30,574 bases of DNA, from positions 1 to 30,574 of the forward strand of contig JAHELX010000011.1 in assembly GCA_024643945.1 (NCBI GenBank). The letters run 5' to 3'. This document shows, piece by piece, positions 9,236-16,690 of this stretch. The position numbers were made by a program, and so were the translations under genes. The stretch is from Anaerolineales bacterium (GTDB lineage: Bacteria > Chloroflexota > Anaerolineae > 4572-78 > NAK82). Below the pieces are notes generated by a model. The model ran no database searches, was not told the DNA's origin, and saw nothing but the letters and a program-made list of their open reading frames with translations. How positions within the stretch are numbered: the first letter of the stretch is position 1; every line of letters starts with the position of its first letter.

Positions 9236-11193
9236 TTAGCCAACAGCCAGGGGTGAAACACTGTCTTGCAGTGCGGACAACTCATCCCAAGTTGATATGG
9301 ACCGGGAACTGAAGCAGTGCACGCAGGACAGCGGTTGGCGTAGCGGCGGTGCAGGCGCAGCAGGAGGACGACCACGCCGACACTGAGCAGTAGAATCATG
9401 CCCATCCGACCCAGGATCAGGGGGTCAAGAAGGGTGTGAGCGGTCGGCGCAGCAGCGACGTTGTAGAAGGGCAACACCACAAACCAAAGAACGAGCGCCA
9501 GCCACCCGGTCAGTCCCCAAAAGAGGGCGACCGGGTTTTTGCCTAATATGGGGGCGCCGTACCAGGTCAAGGCTATTCGTTTCAGGTGCGTATCTAAGAG
9601 CAGAAACAAGGTTAGGGTGATAGGCATGACGAAGGTGAACAGGATGGCCGGACGCAGCACGTATACCTCTAGCACAAAAGATACGGGAACGCCGAGTGAG
9701 GGAAGGCCCTCGCCTAAGGCACCCACCATAGTATATGCGGCCAGATCAATGATTCGTGGGTTGGCCATGATCCCCATAACTATGACGAGGCTCAAGGCGT
9801 ATTGAGGAATCAATTTGATACCAGTGAAAATCAATACCAAGCGCACAATTTTGCGCCGTAGTTGCGGTAGTGGGCCAGCAAATACGCATACAGACGGCAG
9901 TAGAGATAGAGAGAGAACAGTAAACCCCAGAACAAACGGGAGCGTGGCGTTGGGGCCGCGCAGATAGCGGGAAATGAGCAGAGAACTTAGGATAAGATTC
10001 AACAGAACGACGGTGAATCCAGCTGTTGCTGCAATGGCCCAATCGCTGCCGTACACCTGGTCGGGATGAATCAGGCATGATCGCCGGGTCTCCAAACCGG
10101 GGTGATGGGCCAGAAAGGAAAAGCGACCCCATCGAGAAGAGAGAAATCCCATCCTTTGGCGAGCCCAGGCTGGCAGACGCCAACGGACCGATCGGGGTTG
10201 AATGGCAGCACGCACTGCTTCGCGCAAAATTCCTTGCTGGATGAGATACGTCGTGCCTTGCCATTGTGCCACCCGTGCGTCGGCATACAGTTCACGAGTG
10301 CGCAACAGGGCGCGCCAGAACAAGAACAATAATGCCAGCCCCCCCACGATAAGGGGCCAGTGGGCTGTGAAGATATACAGCCCGTAGCGTACCCAGGTTG
10401 CCGGTTCGACTTCTGGCGGATTAACCAGGATCTGGGCCATTTCCGGATCCGCAGCTTCAAGCATCTGCAGGAACTCCGGCGGCCACAAAGTAGCGAAGTC
10501 AAGAAACCGGATAATGGTGTTATAGAAGACGGGCTGAACCAGGCTAACGAGCAGGTTGAAGCTCATGAATAGGATAGTGACCCATAGCAAGCTTTTGGAA
10601 AAGAAAACCGGCAGGATGTCTTGGTTAGCAAAGTGACTGAGTTCGTGAAGAAGAATAGCCTCAGCCCCTTTGCGTCGCTCCTGATCTTCAGACTCAAGGT
10701 CTGCCTGGAGTCTGGCAGCCTGCTCGACCGGGATGGCCAAATGGTGGCGTGTAAAGGTGCCAAAGGTGTACAATCCAATCCCTGGCTTGTTGGCCAGCAA
10801 CAGACGCGGCTTCCGACACAGGCCAAATTCGGCACTCAGGCAACCCAGGTGGCGGGCCAGAGCGGGAAACTGCAGATCGAGGTCCGTCATATGGCCACGC
10901 CGCATCTCTTGATCTGGACGGCGCAGAAAGCTACGTAGGGGTAGTAGTAGCATCCCGAAGACGATAAAGGGCTCGCAAAGAGGTGTATCGCCGGTCAGAG
11001 AAGCCAGGATGGGGAGCATGATGACCAAGACGATCAGGGCGAATAGAACGGTGGTGCGAGTGGGAAGGGCGAAGACGTTGAGCTTGGGCGATTGCGCCCA
11101 AGCTTGACCAGAGACTCTCTGATCTTTGGGCCCGACATCTCCAGCAGGGTTTGTATTAGTCGCGGGGGTGGCTTGGGTACAGGTCATCGTCAC
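9229..11193 (-). CDS. M48-family membrane zinc metallopeptidase with C-terminal zinc ribbon (module 2)
   Basis: The 654-residue protein carries HELSH (183-187), the zinc-binding motif of M48 (HtpX/Ste24-like) peptidases, and the expected third ligand in RELYADARVAQW (E301, D305). Membrane helices lie at about 48-66 and 75-90, flank the catalytic part (200-220, 270-295) and form a further bundle at about 400-610. The C-terminus is a zinc ribbon with CPAC (622-625) and CPHC (639-642). That tail is unusual for HtpX and suggests a regulatory or binding role. GTG start; ATG at 11187 is an alternative. Only 6 bases separate it from the zinc-finger gene upstream, so the two are surely cotranscribed and probably translationally coupled. 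Membrane-protein quality control is the usual job of the family; cleavage of a signalling partner is inferred from context. Confidence 0.88.
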   Translation of the reverse strand: MTMTCTQATPATNTNPAGDVGPKDQRVSGQAWAQSPKLNVFALPTRTTVLFALIVLVIMLPILASLTGDTPLCEPFIVFGMLLLPLRSFLRRPDQEMRRGHMTDLDLQFPALARHLGCLSAEFGLCRKPRLLLANKPGIGLYTFGTFTRHHLAIPVEQAARLQADLESEDQERRKGAEAILLHELSHFANQDILPVFFSKSLLWVTILFMSFNLLVSLVQPVFYNTIIRFLDFATLWPPEFLQMLEAADPEMAQILVNPPEVEPATWVRYGLYIFTAHWPLIVGGLALLFLFWRALLRTRELYADARVAQWQGTTYLIQQGILREAVRAAIQPRSVRWRLPAWARQRMGFLSSRWGRFSFLAHHPGLETRRSCLIHPDQVYGSDWAIAATAGFTVVLLNLILSSLLISRYLRGPNATLPFVLGFTVLSLSLLPSVCVFAGPLPQLRRKIVRLVLIFTGIKLIPQYALSLVIVMGIMANPRIIDLAAYTMVGALGEGLPSLGVPVSFVLEVYVLRPAILFTFVMPITLTLFLLLDTHLKRIALTWYGAPILGKNPVALFWGLTGWLALVLWFVVLPFYNVAAAPTAHTLLDPLILGRMGMILLLSVGVVVLLLRLHRRYANRCPACTASVPGPYQLGMSCPHCKTVFHPWLLANY

Positions 11194-11199
11194 ACCAAG

Positions 11200-12000
11200 T
11201 TAGCGGGCTTGGCGTGTTGCCAGGTTTTGAAGGGCTTCCGGCTCGCGAATTACTAACTCTGCGTATTTCTCGGCGAAAGCCTGTGCTTGCTGATGACTCA
11301 GGCCCACGTCCCGGGCTGCCTCCTCCCCCTTTTGACGCAGCGTCTCTTGCAACTGGCCGGCTCTGGCTTGGGTACCAATCTCTTTGGATGACAGAGCTTC
11401 CGTGAGGGAATGAGTGGCAAGATAGGTGGCGGCCAGAACCTCCAATGCCTCGGGCACCTCACCGGCACCGAAACCCAGGGCCGGGGCGAAGCCTGGGCCC
11501 AAGGTAAATTGCACGTCCAGTGTGGCGACGCGCTCAAAGAAGGTATCCGTGATAGCCCTCAGATCACCTACCAGATGCGGCCTTGTAGTCGAGATGATCT
11601 CTTCTGCCAGGGAGCGCACGTAGTCAGGGAGCGAAAGCCGAGGAAGAAACGTCAGGTCCGGCACCGGTAACTTGTCAGGTACGCTTAGCTCTCCCTCGTC
11701 TTCCGCCAGGGCCAGTTCTAGCATCTCCAGATACTCCGCCTCGCAGTCGGGGCATAGATCCAGATGCCGTTTAACCCCTGGGTACATCTGGCCTACAGTC
11801 AAACCGCCGACCTCAGCATCCACATAGGCGGGAAGCCAGGATTGGCACTCTTCACACGTCATAGTCGAATCGCGCACGCCAGCCACTGCTCGCGCCAGTT
11901 GAAGCACCTCATCCGGTATAGGCGTTATGTCTGCACCGGCTAGATGATTCTCCAAGCGCTGCCAACGTGCTTTTTCATCTTTTTCTTCGTGGTCGGTCAT
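11200..12000 (-). CDS. Soluble zinc-finger (ZAS-like) putative anti-sigma protein (module 2)
   Basis: Using the ATG at 12000, the protein has 266 residues. CEEC (49-52) and HLDLCPDC (79-86) give the H-x3-C-x2-C signature of zinc-binding anti-sigma domains, preceded by a short helical N-terminus that would fit a sigma-binding helix. No membrane helix is visible, unlike classical RsiW or ChrR-type transmembrane partners, so it should be cytoplasmic. The C-terminal half (about 120-266) is helical, ending in a Glu/Gln/Ala-rich possible coiled coil. ATG 12000 has GGAG 9 bases upstream; an in-frame GTG at 12015 would add five residues. It follows the sigma gene and precedes the M48 peptidase by 6 bases. 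The sequence order CEEC, Asp-containing loop, HxxxCxxC is shared with the zinc-finger protein at 16691-17599. Sigma binding is inferred, not seen. Confidence 0.8.
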   Translation of the reverse strand: MTDHEEKDEKARWQRLENHLAGADITPIPDEVLQLARAVAGVRDSTMTCEECQSWLPAYVDAEVGGLTVGQMYPGVKRHLDLCPDCEAEYLEMLELALAEDEGELSVPDKLPVPDLTFLPRLSLPDYVRSLAEEIISTTRPHLVGDLRAITDTFFERVATLDVQFTLGPGFAPALGFGAGEVPEALEVLAATYLATHSLTEALSSKEIGTQARAGQLQETLRQKGEEAARDVGLSHQQAQAFAEKYAELVIREPEALQNLATRQAR

Positions 12001-12051
12001 TGCGGCATTCTCCACTGAGAAACTTCATATTTTGCCCTTTGATATTAACCC

Positions 12052-12867
12052 TCACATCAGTTCCTCCAATGCCTCCAGGAACTCTTTGCATCTCCGTAGA
12101 CGCGCCAGAGCTCTGGTTTTGAGTACATACGTGTTCTGTGGTGTCTTGCCAAGCTCGTCAGCTACTTCCTTGAAGCCTTTTTGGTTGAGGAAGTAGTCAA
12201 TCATTACCACCTGTTGTTGCTTGCTGCGGCGAAGACAGTCTTTGATAACTGCCTCGACTCTAGCTCGTGTTTCGCCTGCTATTCTTGGCTTCTGGCTGGC
12301 AGGAAATGGGTCAGAGCGATCAACTATTTTTCGGAGCTCTGGTTCAGTATCTTCAGCTTCTCCAGAGCGAAGCAGGTCAACTTGGCTGATTTCCCTGCCC
12401 TTTCGGGCCCGCTCCTCCAACCTTCTCCTCGCTTCACGAGATACGATGGTTCCAGCCCAACGCGCAAAGCTGCCAGGATCTCTCACTTGACCCAGATGCT
12501 GCCACGTATTGATTAGAGCCTCCTGAGTACTCTCTTCGGCGACGTATCGGTCGTGCTGGGCGTGGTAGAGGGCGATAGGATACAGATAAGCCTGCAACTC
12601 ATTGAACGCTCGCCATTGGCGAAGCGTCCCGTCGGCACCGCAAGCGGCGTGCCAGATATGCCCATAGCGGTTGACTGTTGCATCTTCGATGATCTTCTCC
12701 TGCGGCCGGCGATTGTACTGTGCCGGTGACACGTGCTGCAGCCGGTTTTGGACTTCAGATATAACATCCTCGACGAAGGCAGCTTCATTTTGTACCAGGC
12801 CCCAGCCGCGTTGAGCTAATACTCGGCGCACAATATGACAGCACTGCTCGTAGAGTTGCTCTCTCAT
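12052..12867 (-). CDS. ECF-family RNA polymerase sigma factor (module 2)
   Basis: The 271-residue protein has an N-terminal extension (1-80), region 2 at about 82-155 (FNELQAYLYPIAL, then EESTQEALINTWQHL and SFARWAGTIVSREARRRLEE) and region 4 at 205-260 with a clear helix-turn-helix (FKEVADELGKTPQNTYVLKT). This is a complete ECF-type sigma. The extension has a counterpart in the sigma at 17658-18569 (REQLYEQCCHIVRRVLA against REALVECVVRIVSRNLA), so the two look paralogous. ATG start at 12867 with a weak ribosome site. The zinc-finger and M48 genes follow 36-51 bases downstream. Its promoter region is shared, divergently, with the small peptide gene and holds an (A/G)GTGAAAG word, consistent with control of both directions. 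Confidence 0.9.
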   Translation of the reverse strand: MREQLYEQCCHIVRRVLAQRGWGLVQNEAAFVEDVISEVQNRLQHVSPAQYNRRPQEKIIEDATVNRYGHIWHAACGADGTLRQWRAFNELQAYLYPIALYHAQHDRYVAEESTQEALINTWQHLGQVRDPGSFARWAGTIVSREARRRLEERARKGREISQVDLLRSGEAEDTEPELRKIVDRSDPFPASQKPRIAGETRARVEAVIKDCLRRSKQQQVVMIDYFLNQKGFKEVADELGKTPQNTYVLKTRALARLRRCKEFLEALEELM

Positions 12868-12884
12868 CGCGCATCACATCTCAA

Positions 12885-12892
12885 AGTGAAAG
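12885..12892 (+). promoter_or_regulatory. AGTGAAAG word in the module 2 sigma / peptide intergenic region
   Basis: AGTGAAAG lies 18 bases upstream of the module 2 sigma start and about 58 bases upstream of the small peptide start. It repeats the word seen upstream of the other sigma genes. An operator or alternative-sigma element is possible; nothing more can be read from it. Confidence 0.25.
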
Positions 12893-12908
12893 GTTTTTCA
12901 TCAAACTC

Positions 12909-12941
12909 TCTCCTTTCTGGTGACTACGCTCAGAAAGGAGG
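12909..12941 (+). promoter_or_regulatory. Hairpin sequestering the Shine-Dalgarno site of the peptide gene
   Basis: The arms TCCTTTCTG (12911-12919) and CAGAAAGGA (12931-12939) are exact reverse complements with an 11-base loop; C12910-G12940 and a U-G pair at 12909/12941 extend the stem. The right arm covers the AAGGAGG ribosome binding site (12935-12941), so the folded mRNA would hide it. This could act as a translational switch such as a thermometer or protein-binding hairpin, or as a DNA operator between the divergent genes. Confidence 0.5.
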
Positions 12942-12949
12942 TGAGAATT

Positions 12950-13060
12950 ATGACAGCCAAGGCCAAGGCGCTGCTGGTGGTGACCCTGACTACAGTGTTG
13001 TTCCTCTTAACCCAGGCAGCCATCTACGCCGAGAGCATCCCCTGTGGGTCGGGTTGCTAG
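12950..13060 (+). CDS. Small secreted cysteine-containing peptide precursor (36 residues)
   Basis: ATG at 12950 follows a near-perfect AAGGAGGTGA site with 8-base spacing after AGGAGG and reads 36 codons to TAG. The product has a basic start (MTAKAKA), a hydrophobic core (LLVVTLTTVLFLL) and an AIYA end that looks like a signal peptidase I site. Cleavage there would release ESIPCGSGC, nine residues with two cysteines that could form a small disulfide or thioether ring. An intrinsic terminator begins 6 bases after the stop, so this is a one-gene transcript. It is divergent from the module 2 sigma gene and convergent with the TPR-CHAT gene. A secreted signal is the favoured reading; a membrane-inserted small protein or toxin-like peptide is the alternative. 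I recognise no family. Confidence 0.65.
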   Translation: MTAKAKALLVVTLTTVLFLLTQAAIYAESIPCGSGC

Positions 13061-13066
13061 CGCCGC

Positions 13067-13113
13067 AGAGGTGCTCCAGTGGCAACGCTGGAGCACCTCT
13101 ACGTTTCTTCTCT
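13067..13113 (+). terminator. Rho-independent terminator with GCAA tetraloop
   Basis: A 13-bp perfect stem (13067-13079 with 13088-13100) is extended by a U-G and a G-C pair that close a GCAA loop (13082-13085). The pyrimidine-rich tail ACGTTTCTTCTCT follows. The tail is on the plus side only, so it terminates the small peptide transcript; the minus-strand side lacks a T-run. Confidence 0.85.
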
Positions 13114-13125
13114 CGGCCTCAGTAA

Positions 13126-16100
13126 TCACGGTCTCCCAATAGCCAGAAACGGCGCCCATTGATAGGCCGTATATCCTTTGTAGTATAAAGCTATCTGTGC
13201 TTCACGCAATGATTGGGGAATAGTGTCCCCTGCTTGCAGCCGCTCGTAGAAGTGGCGCATCAGCGCTTCCGTTGCCTCGTCTTCCACCGCCCAAAGACTG
13301 GCCACGACAGCTTGCGCTCCAGCGTAGAAGAAAGCTCGCGCCAAGGTCATCATTTCGTCTCCAGGTTTCACTTCCCCGACTGCTGTCTGGCAAGTAGAAA
13401 GTGCGACCAGCCGTGCTGCCATTTGTAGCTCTAATATTTCGGTCACTGTCAGACCTTCATCAGCCAAAAGCACGCGCGACAACATAGGGGCAGCCGGCTC
13501 CGTTACGGTGTGGGTGGCGAAATGTACTACGTCGTAGTGCGCAAGTTGGCCGCTTGCACTCATGTGTTTCAGCTTGGATGCAGTGGCTTCCTCGCCATAC
13601 AGGGCCTGTCCCCTGCCTCCGCAGATGTTGGCTACCGCCTGTGCCTCACGATCGGCGTAGGGCAAGGGTCGCGCTCGCCCACCGAAGTCTCTCAGCCCAC
13701 ATATCAACGGCGTCATCGTCCCGGTGGTTGTGTCGGCCTCTCTGGCCCATAGTGTTTGCAATGTCTGCAGGCTGGGCACATAGAGGGTAGGTGCCAATTC
13801 TACCAGCATCCTCTCCTCAACGAGCAACGCCTGAAAGGGCAACCCATGCAGCGCGCCGTGAGGTACCAGGATCAACAGATCCTTGACGGGTTGGAACAAG
13901 ATTTCCGGCGGCATCAGAAGCCGGCCCAGGTGCCGCCGGTAGGCTTGACCTAGATTCCCCGGCGCAGTAAAGCCTCGGATGGTGCCCCGATAGATCAACT
14001 CGCGCCGCTCAGGTTCAGCGCTCACACACTGTTGTAGAATCAGATGGTCATAAGCTGTGAGGTGATGGGTATAAACCCGAAGCGTCTGCGCGTCCAGATA
14101 GAAGATGACCAATCTGTCTCTGCTTAGGAAATACTCCAGGCAAGCCCAACCTCCCGCAAGGTGGGCTGCTGCTGCCTCCCGAAAGGCTGCGATAGAGAAT
14201 GGGGGTGGCGGTATCACCGCCGACGAAGTCGCCAGGCGAAGCTGATCGACCACCTCTTCGTATTCCCGGCTCAGGTCGGCTAGCTCCTGGAGGGCAATCC
14301 CCTGCTCCCCCCTGGTTGTCAACTCGTCGTAGAGTGGTTCGTCACGCTTATCTCGCAGTGTCAACCGATCTCGCAAGGTGTCCAGTTGCCGGCGCAGTGC
14401 CTCCTCGCGAGCTACCAACCCTGACAGATAAGGGTCGTTCTCCAGGTCAGGGTGCAGGCGCAAAGGCCGGCTTCGGGTTAGAAGGGTCCGGGCTTTAGCT
14501 ACTTCCACCAGACTCAGGGCATGCTCCACTTCGTCTAACTCCAGCGCCAGCTCGATGGCGATCTGGAAGATGTACTGGCGGCTGGCGAAGAAGTCACCGC
14601 TCAACCTCTCAGTGGGCAAAGTGTCCCGAGCACGGGTGATAAAGCCAACAGCCAGAGTGTAATGATTTAGGGCAACTTGCCTGGCTCCCTGCGCGAGGGC
14701 GCAGCGCCCCAGGCCCTCTTCCGCCCTCCATGCCTGGTCAGGAAATCCTGGTGACAGGACGGCTTGGGCGCCTTGGAACAGTTCTTCAGCCCGCCGGATC
14801 TCATCTGTCTCCAGCCAGATCTTACCTTCGACCAGGTCGCAGAGGGCGACTTCGACGACCATATCTTGGCTGGAGAAGGTTTCCCGTGCCCTAGCCAGGT
14901 AGACCAGTGCTACCTCATGCTCGTCGAGGGCATGGGCTACCCGGGCCAGAAGCCGTTCACAGAGCGCCTGACGCACAGTCATACCTTCTTGGCTATACAC
15001 CCGGTGCGCATCTTCCAAGCACCCTTTGGCCTCTGCCGGCTGGCCGAGGGCCAGGTAAAGGTCGGCCATTTGCATGTTACAGTATGCCGCGTAGACAAGC
15101 AATTGGCCTTCTAAGAAGGTCTCGCGTACTTGCCGGTAATGGGTCAGGGCCAGATCATGGCGTCCCAGAGCGCGGTAAGTTCCGGCCAGGTTGTCCTGGC
15201 ACAGCGCAGCATAGACAGCGCTTCCAGTTTCAAGAAAGGCCTGGCGGGCCCGGTCGTGCAAGACCAGGGCTCGGTCATAGTGGCCCAGCCGGTCGTAGCA
15301 CTGGCCCATGTTGGTGTAGCACCGCGCTGCCCGCAGAGTCCGCCCCTCGGCCTGGGCTTCCTGGGCTACTTGCTGATAGAGCGCTATGGCCTCAGTGTAA
15401 CGGTTCATGACATAATAGACAATGGCTATGTTGAGATCACACATAGCCACGTGGCTGCTTAGCCCTTGGGCAGCAAAGCTGGCACGAGCCTGGTTGTAAA
15501 TCTGCAACGCTTCGTCATACTGGTTCAGTCGGTAGTGAGCGATGCCCTGGTGCAGATCACAAAAAGCGGCCAAAAACTGCATGGCCTCCTGCTCGAAAAC
15601 TGGTCGCACCTGGCGATAGAGGGCCAGACTCTCAGTGTAGCGGTTCAGTTCGTCGTAGATCTGGGCTAGAACGTGGTCACAGCGGGCGGTATGGACACAA
15701 GATGCTCCCGCAACCGAAATATGGCGGGCCCGGTCGAGCCAGTCCAAGGCTTCCTGCGAATCAACGTAGCGCATGGTTTCGGCCAGGTCACACCAGGTCA
15801 GAGCAGCTTCACCCTGGCGACCGTTGGCAGCAAAGGCATCGCCAGCCCGGCGGAGGGAAGCAGCCGCCTCGGTATAGCGGTTATGCGCCAGGTGAAACAG
15901 GCCCTCAGCCCGACTGCAATAGGCCTGCGCCAGCGAAGTACCCGAAGGGTGCGAAGTACCCGAAGGGTGCGAAGTACCCGAAGGGTGCGAAGTACCCGAA
16001 GGGTGCGAAGTACCCGAAGGATGCAAATTATCCGAAGCATGAGTGTCATCGAGATCAGACAACGAATCTCTGGCACGGTTAAGAGCTGCCTGGGCCTCCT

Positions 16101-16542
16101 CGAAGTGAGCCAGGTAGGTATAAGCCAGCGCGACTTCACTGTTACAGCGGCTGGTACGCTCTGGCAGGTCGTGGGTCGTGAAGCGTTCCATAGCTATGTG
16201 GAGCAGAGGTATGGCTTCTGCGAACCGCCCCAGCGCATTAAGGGCAGTAGCCAAGGTCAAGGCAGCCTCGGCCAGGAACAAATCCTCAGCTACCCCCTGG
16301 CTGGCGGCATACGCAATGTGGGCCAGCGCCCAACTCTGGTGAGGCATATGCCAGATATCTCTCTCGGCTTCCATTCGCAACTGCTGGATTACAGCGACCG
16401 AAAGACCACGATTGAAGCCCTGGCGCGCTATGTGAGCCGCCTCGTCTGGCGACATGTGCCCTGTCCGGAGTCGTTCGGCGAGACTGTGATAGAAGGCTAG
16501 AGTCTGCACATCTGACGCTGGGATCGACATCACCTTCCTCAT
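13126..16542 (-). CDS. TPR-CHAT protein (caspase-like peptidase with tetratricopeptide repeats, module 3)
   Basis: The 1138-residue protein has a TPR array from about residue 60 to 650, including many motifs of the form RYTEAIALYQQVAQEA and HDRALxxHDRARQAF. A coiled linker follows (about 700-800) and then a C-terminal CHAT domain. The catalytic dyad is present: His in HFATHT (H1011) and Cys in LSTCQTA (C1051), with the typical ARAFFYAGAQAVVASLW downstream. A six-residue tandem repeat (HPSGTS) interrupts the TPR array at about 173-203. No signal peptide or membrane helix is visible, so it is cytoplasmic. It is the third gene after sigma and zinc-finger genes on the same strand, 148 bases downstream. 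CHAT peptidases such as Csx29 and bacterial separase-like proteins cleave specific protein partners; cleavage of the neighbouring zinc-finger protein is my inference. ATG at 16530 (AGGA 5 bases upstream) may be the true start. Confidence 0.92.
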   Translation of the reverse strand: MRKVMSIPASDVQTLAFYHSLAERLRTGHMSPDEAAHIARQGFNRGLSVAVIQQLRMEAERDIWHMPHQSWALAHIAYAASQGVAEDLFLAEAALTLATALNALGRFAEAIPLLHIAMERFTTHDLPERTSRCNSEVALAYTYLAHFEEAQAALNRARDSLSDLDDTHASDNLHPSGTSHPSGTSHPSGTSHPSGTSHPSGTSLAQAYCSRAEGLFHLAHNRYTEAAASLRRAGDAFAANGRQGEAALTWCDLAETMRYVDSQEALDWLDRARHISVAGASCVHTARCDHVLAQIYDELNRYTESLALYRQVRPVFEQEAMQFLAAFCDLHQGIAHYRLNQYDEALQIYNQARASFAAQGLSSHVAMCDLNIAIVYYVMNRYTEAIALYQQVAQEAQAEGRTLRAARCYTNMGQCYDRLGHYDRALVLHDRARQAFLETGSAVYAALCQDNLAGTYRALGRHDLALTHYRQVRETFLEGQLLVYAAYCNMQMADLYLALGQPAEAKGCLEDAHRVYSQEGMTVRQALCERLLARVAHALDEHEVALVYLARARETFSSQDMVVEVALCDLVEGKIWLETDEIRRAEELFQGAQAVLSPGFPDQAWRAEEGLGRCALAQGARQVALNHYTLAVGFITRARDTLPTERLSGDFFASRQYIFQIAIELALELDEVEHALSLVEVAKARTLLTRSRPLRLHPDLENDPYLSGLVAREEALRRQLDTLRDRLTLRDKRDEPLYDELTTRGEQGIALQELADLSREYEEVVDQLRLATSSAVIPPPPFSIAAFREAAAAHLAGGWACLEYFLSRDRLVIFYLDAQTLRVYTHHLTAYDHLILQQCVSAEPERRELIYRGTIRGFTAPGNLGQAYRRHLGRLLMPPEILFQPVKDLLILVPHGALHGLPFQALLVEERMLVELAPTLYVPSLQTLQTLWAREADTTTGTMTPLICGLRDFGGRARPLPYADREAQAVANICGGRGQALYGEEATASKLKHMSASGQLAHYDVVHFATHTVTEPAAPMLSRVLLADEGLTVTEILELQMAARLVALSTCQTAVGEVKPGDEMMTLARAFFYAGAQAVVASLWAVEDEATEALMRHFYERLQAGDTIPQSLREAQIALYYKGYTAYQWAPFLAIGRP
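15933..16040 (-). repeat. In-frame 18-base minisatellite in the TPR-CHAT gene
   Basis: The unit gcgaagtacccgaagggt occurs five times head to tail (15933-16022; the fifth copy has one changed base) and a sixth, diverged copy occupies 16023-16040. Each unit encodes HPSGTS on the minus strand; the diverged copy reads ASDNLH. The near-identity shows recent expansion. Because 18 is a multiple of three, copy changes alter length but not frame. Spacing is absent, so this is no CRISPR. Confidence 0.9.
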
Positions 16543-16566
16543 CTTCCTCTAGGGTGCATCCTGGAT

Positions 16567-16643
16567 TTTTGGGAATCCCACCTGCGGCGACTTCGCCGAA
16601 CTTGTTCGGGGAATCAACCTCAACAAGTTGAGGAGTCCCAAGA
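16567..16643. other. Cloverleaf-like inverted repeat element between CHAT and zinc-finger genes
   Basis: An outer stem pairs 16567-16578 with 16632-16643 (one mismatch and one G-T pair). Inside are three short palindromes: CGGCGACTTCGCCG (16585-16598), CCGAACTTGTTCGG (16596-16609) and CCTCAACAAGTTGAGG (16618-16633). The first two overlap, so they compete. It may be an intra-operon RNA structure that reduces read-through or protects mRNA, or a copy of a palindromic repeat family. It lacks tRNA features. Confidence 0.5.
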
Positions 16644-16690
16644 TTTCGGTCAGCTTCCTCCTCTAGGGGTTTTGTAGATACTTCACGTAG

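Noticed and set aside
12881..12901. Six-codon minus-strand leader (MKNLSL) before the module 2 sigma gene
   Set aside because: It has an AGGAG-like site, but that site comes from the arm of the hairpin for the opposite strand, and so short a frame is expected by chance.
15933..16040. Short regular repeats reminiscent of a CRISPR array
   Set aside because: The 18-base units abut without spacers and encode an in-frame HPSGTS repeat of a TPR protein.
15702..16500. Long plus-strand frames through the TPR-CHAT gene
   Set aside because: They are antisense to a well-supported TPR array, have no ribosome site, and their apparent repeats are those of the minisatellite.
16567..16643. Cloverleaf structure as a tRNA gene
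   Set aside because: It lacks the conserved T-loop and D-loop bases and a plausible anticodon arm, and two of its hairpins overlap.
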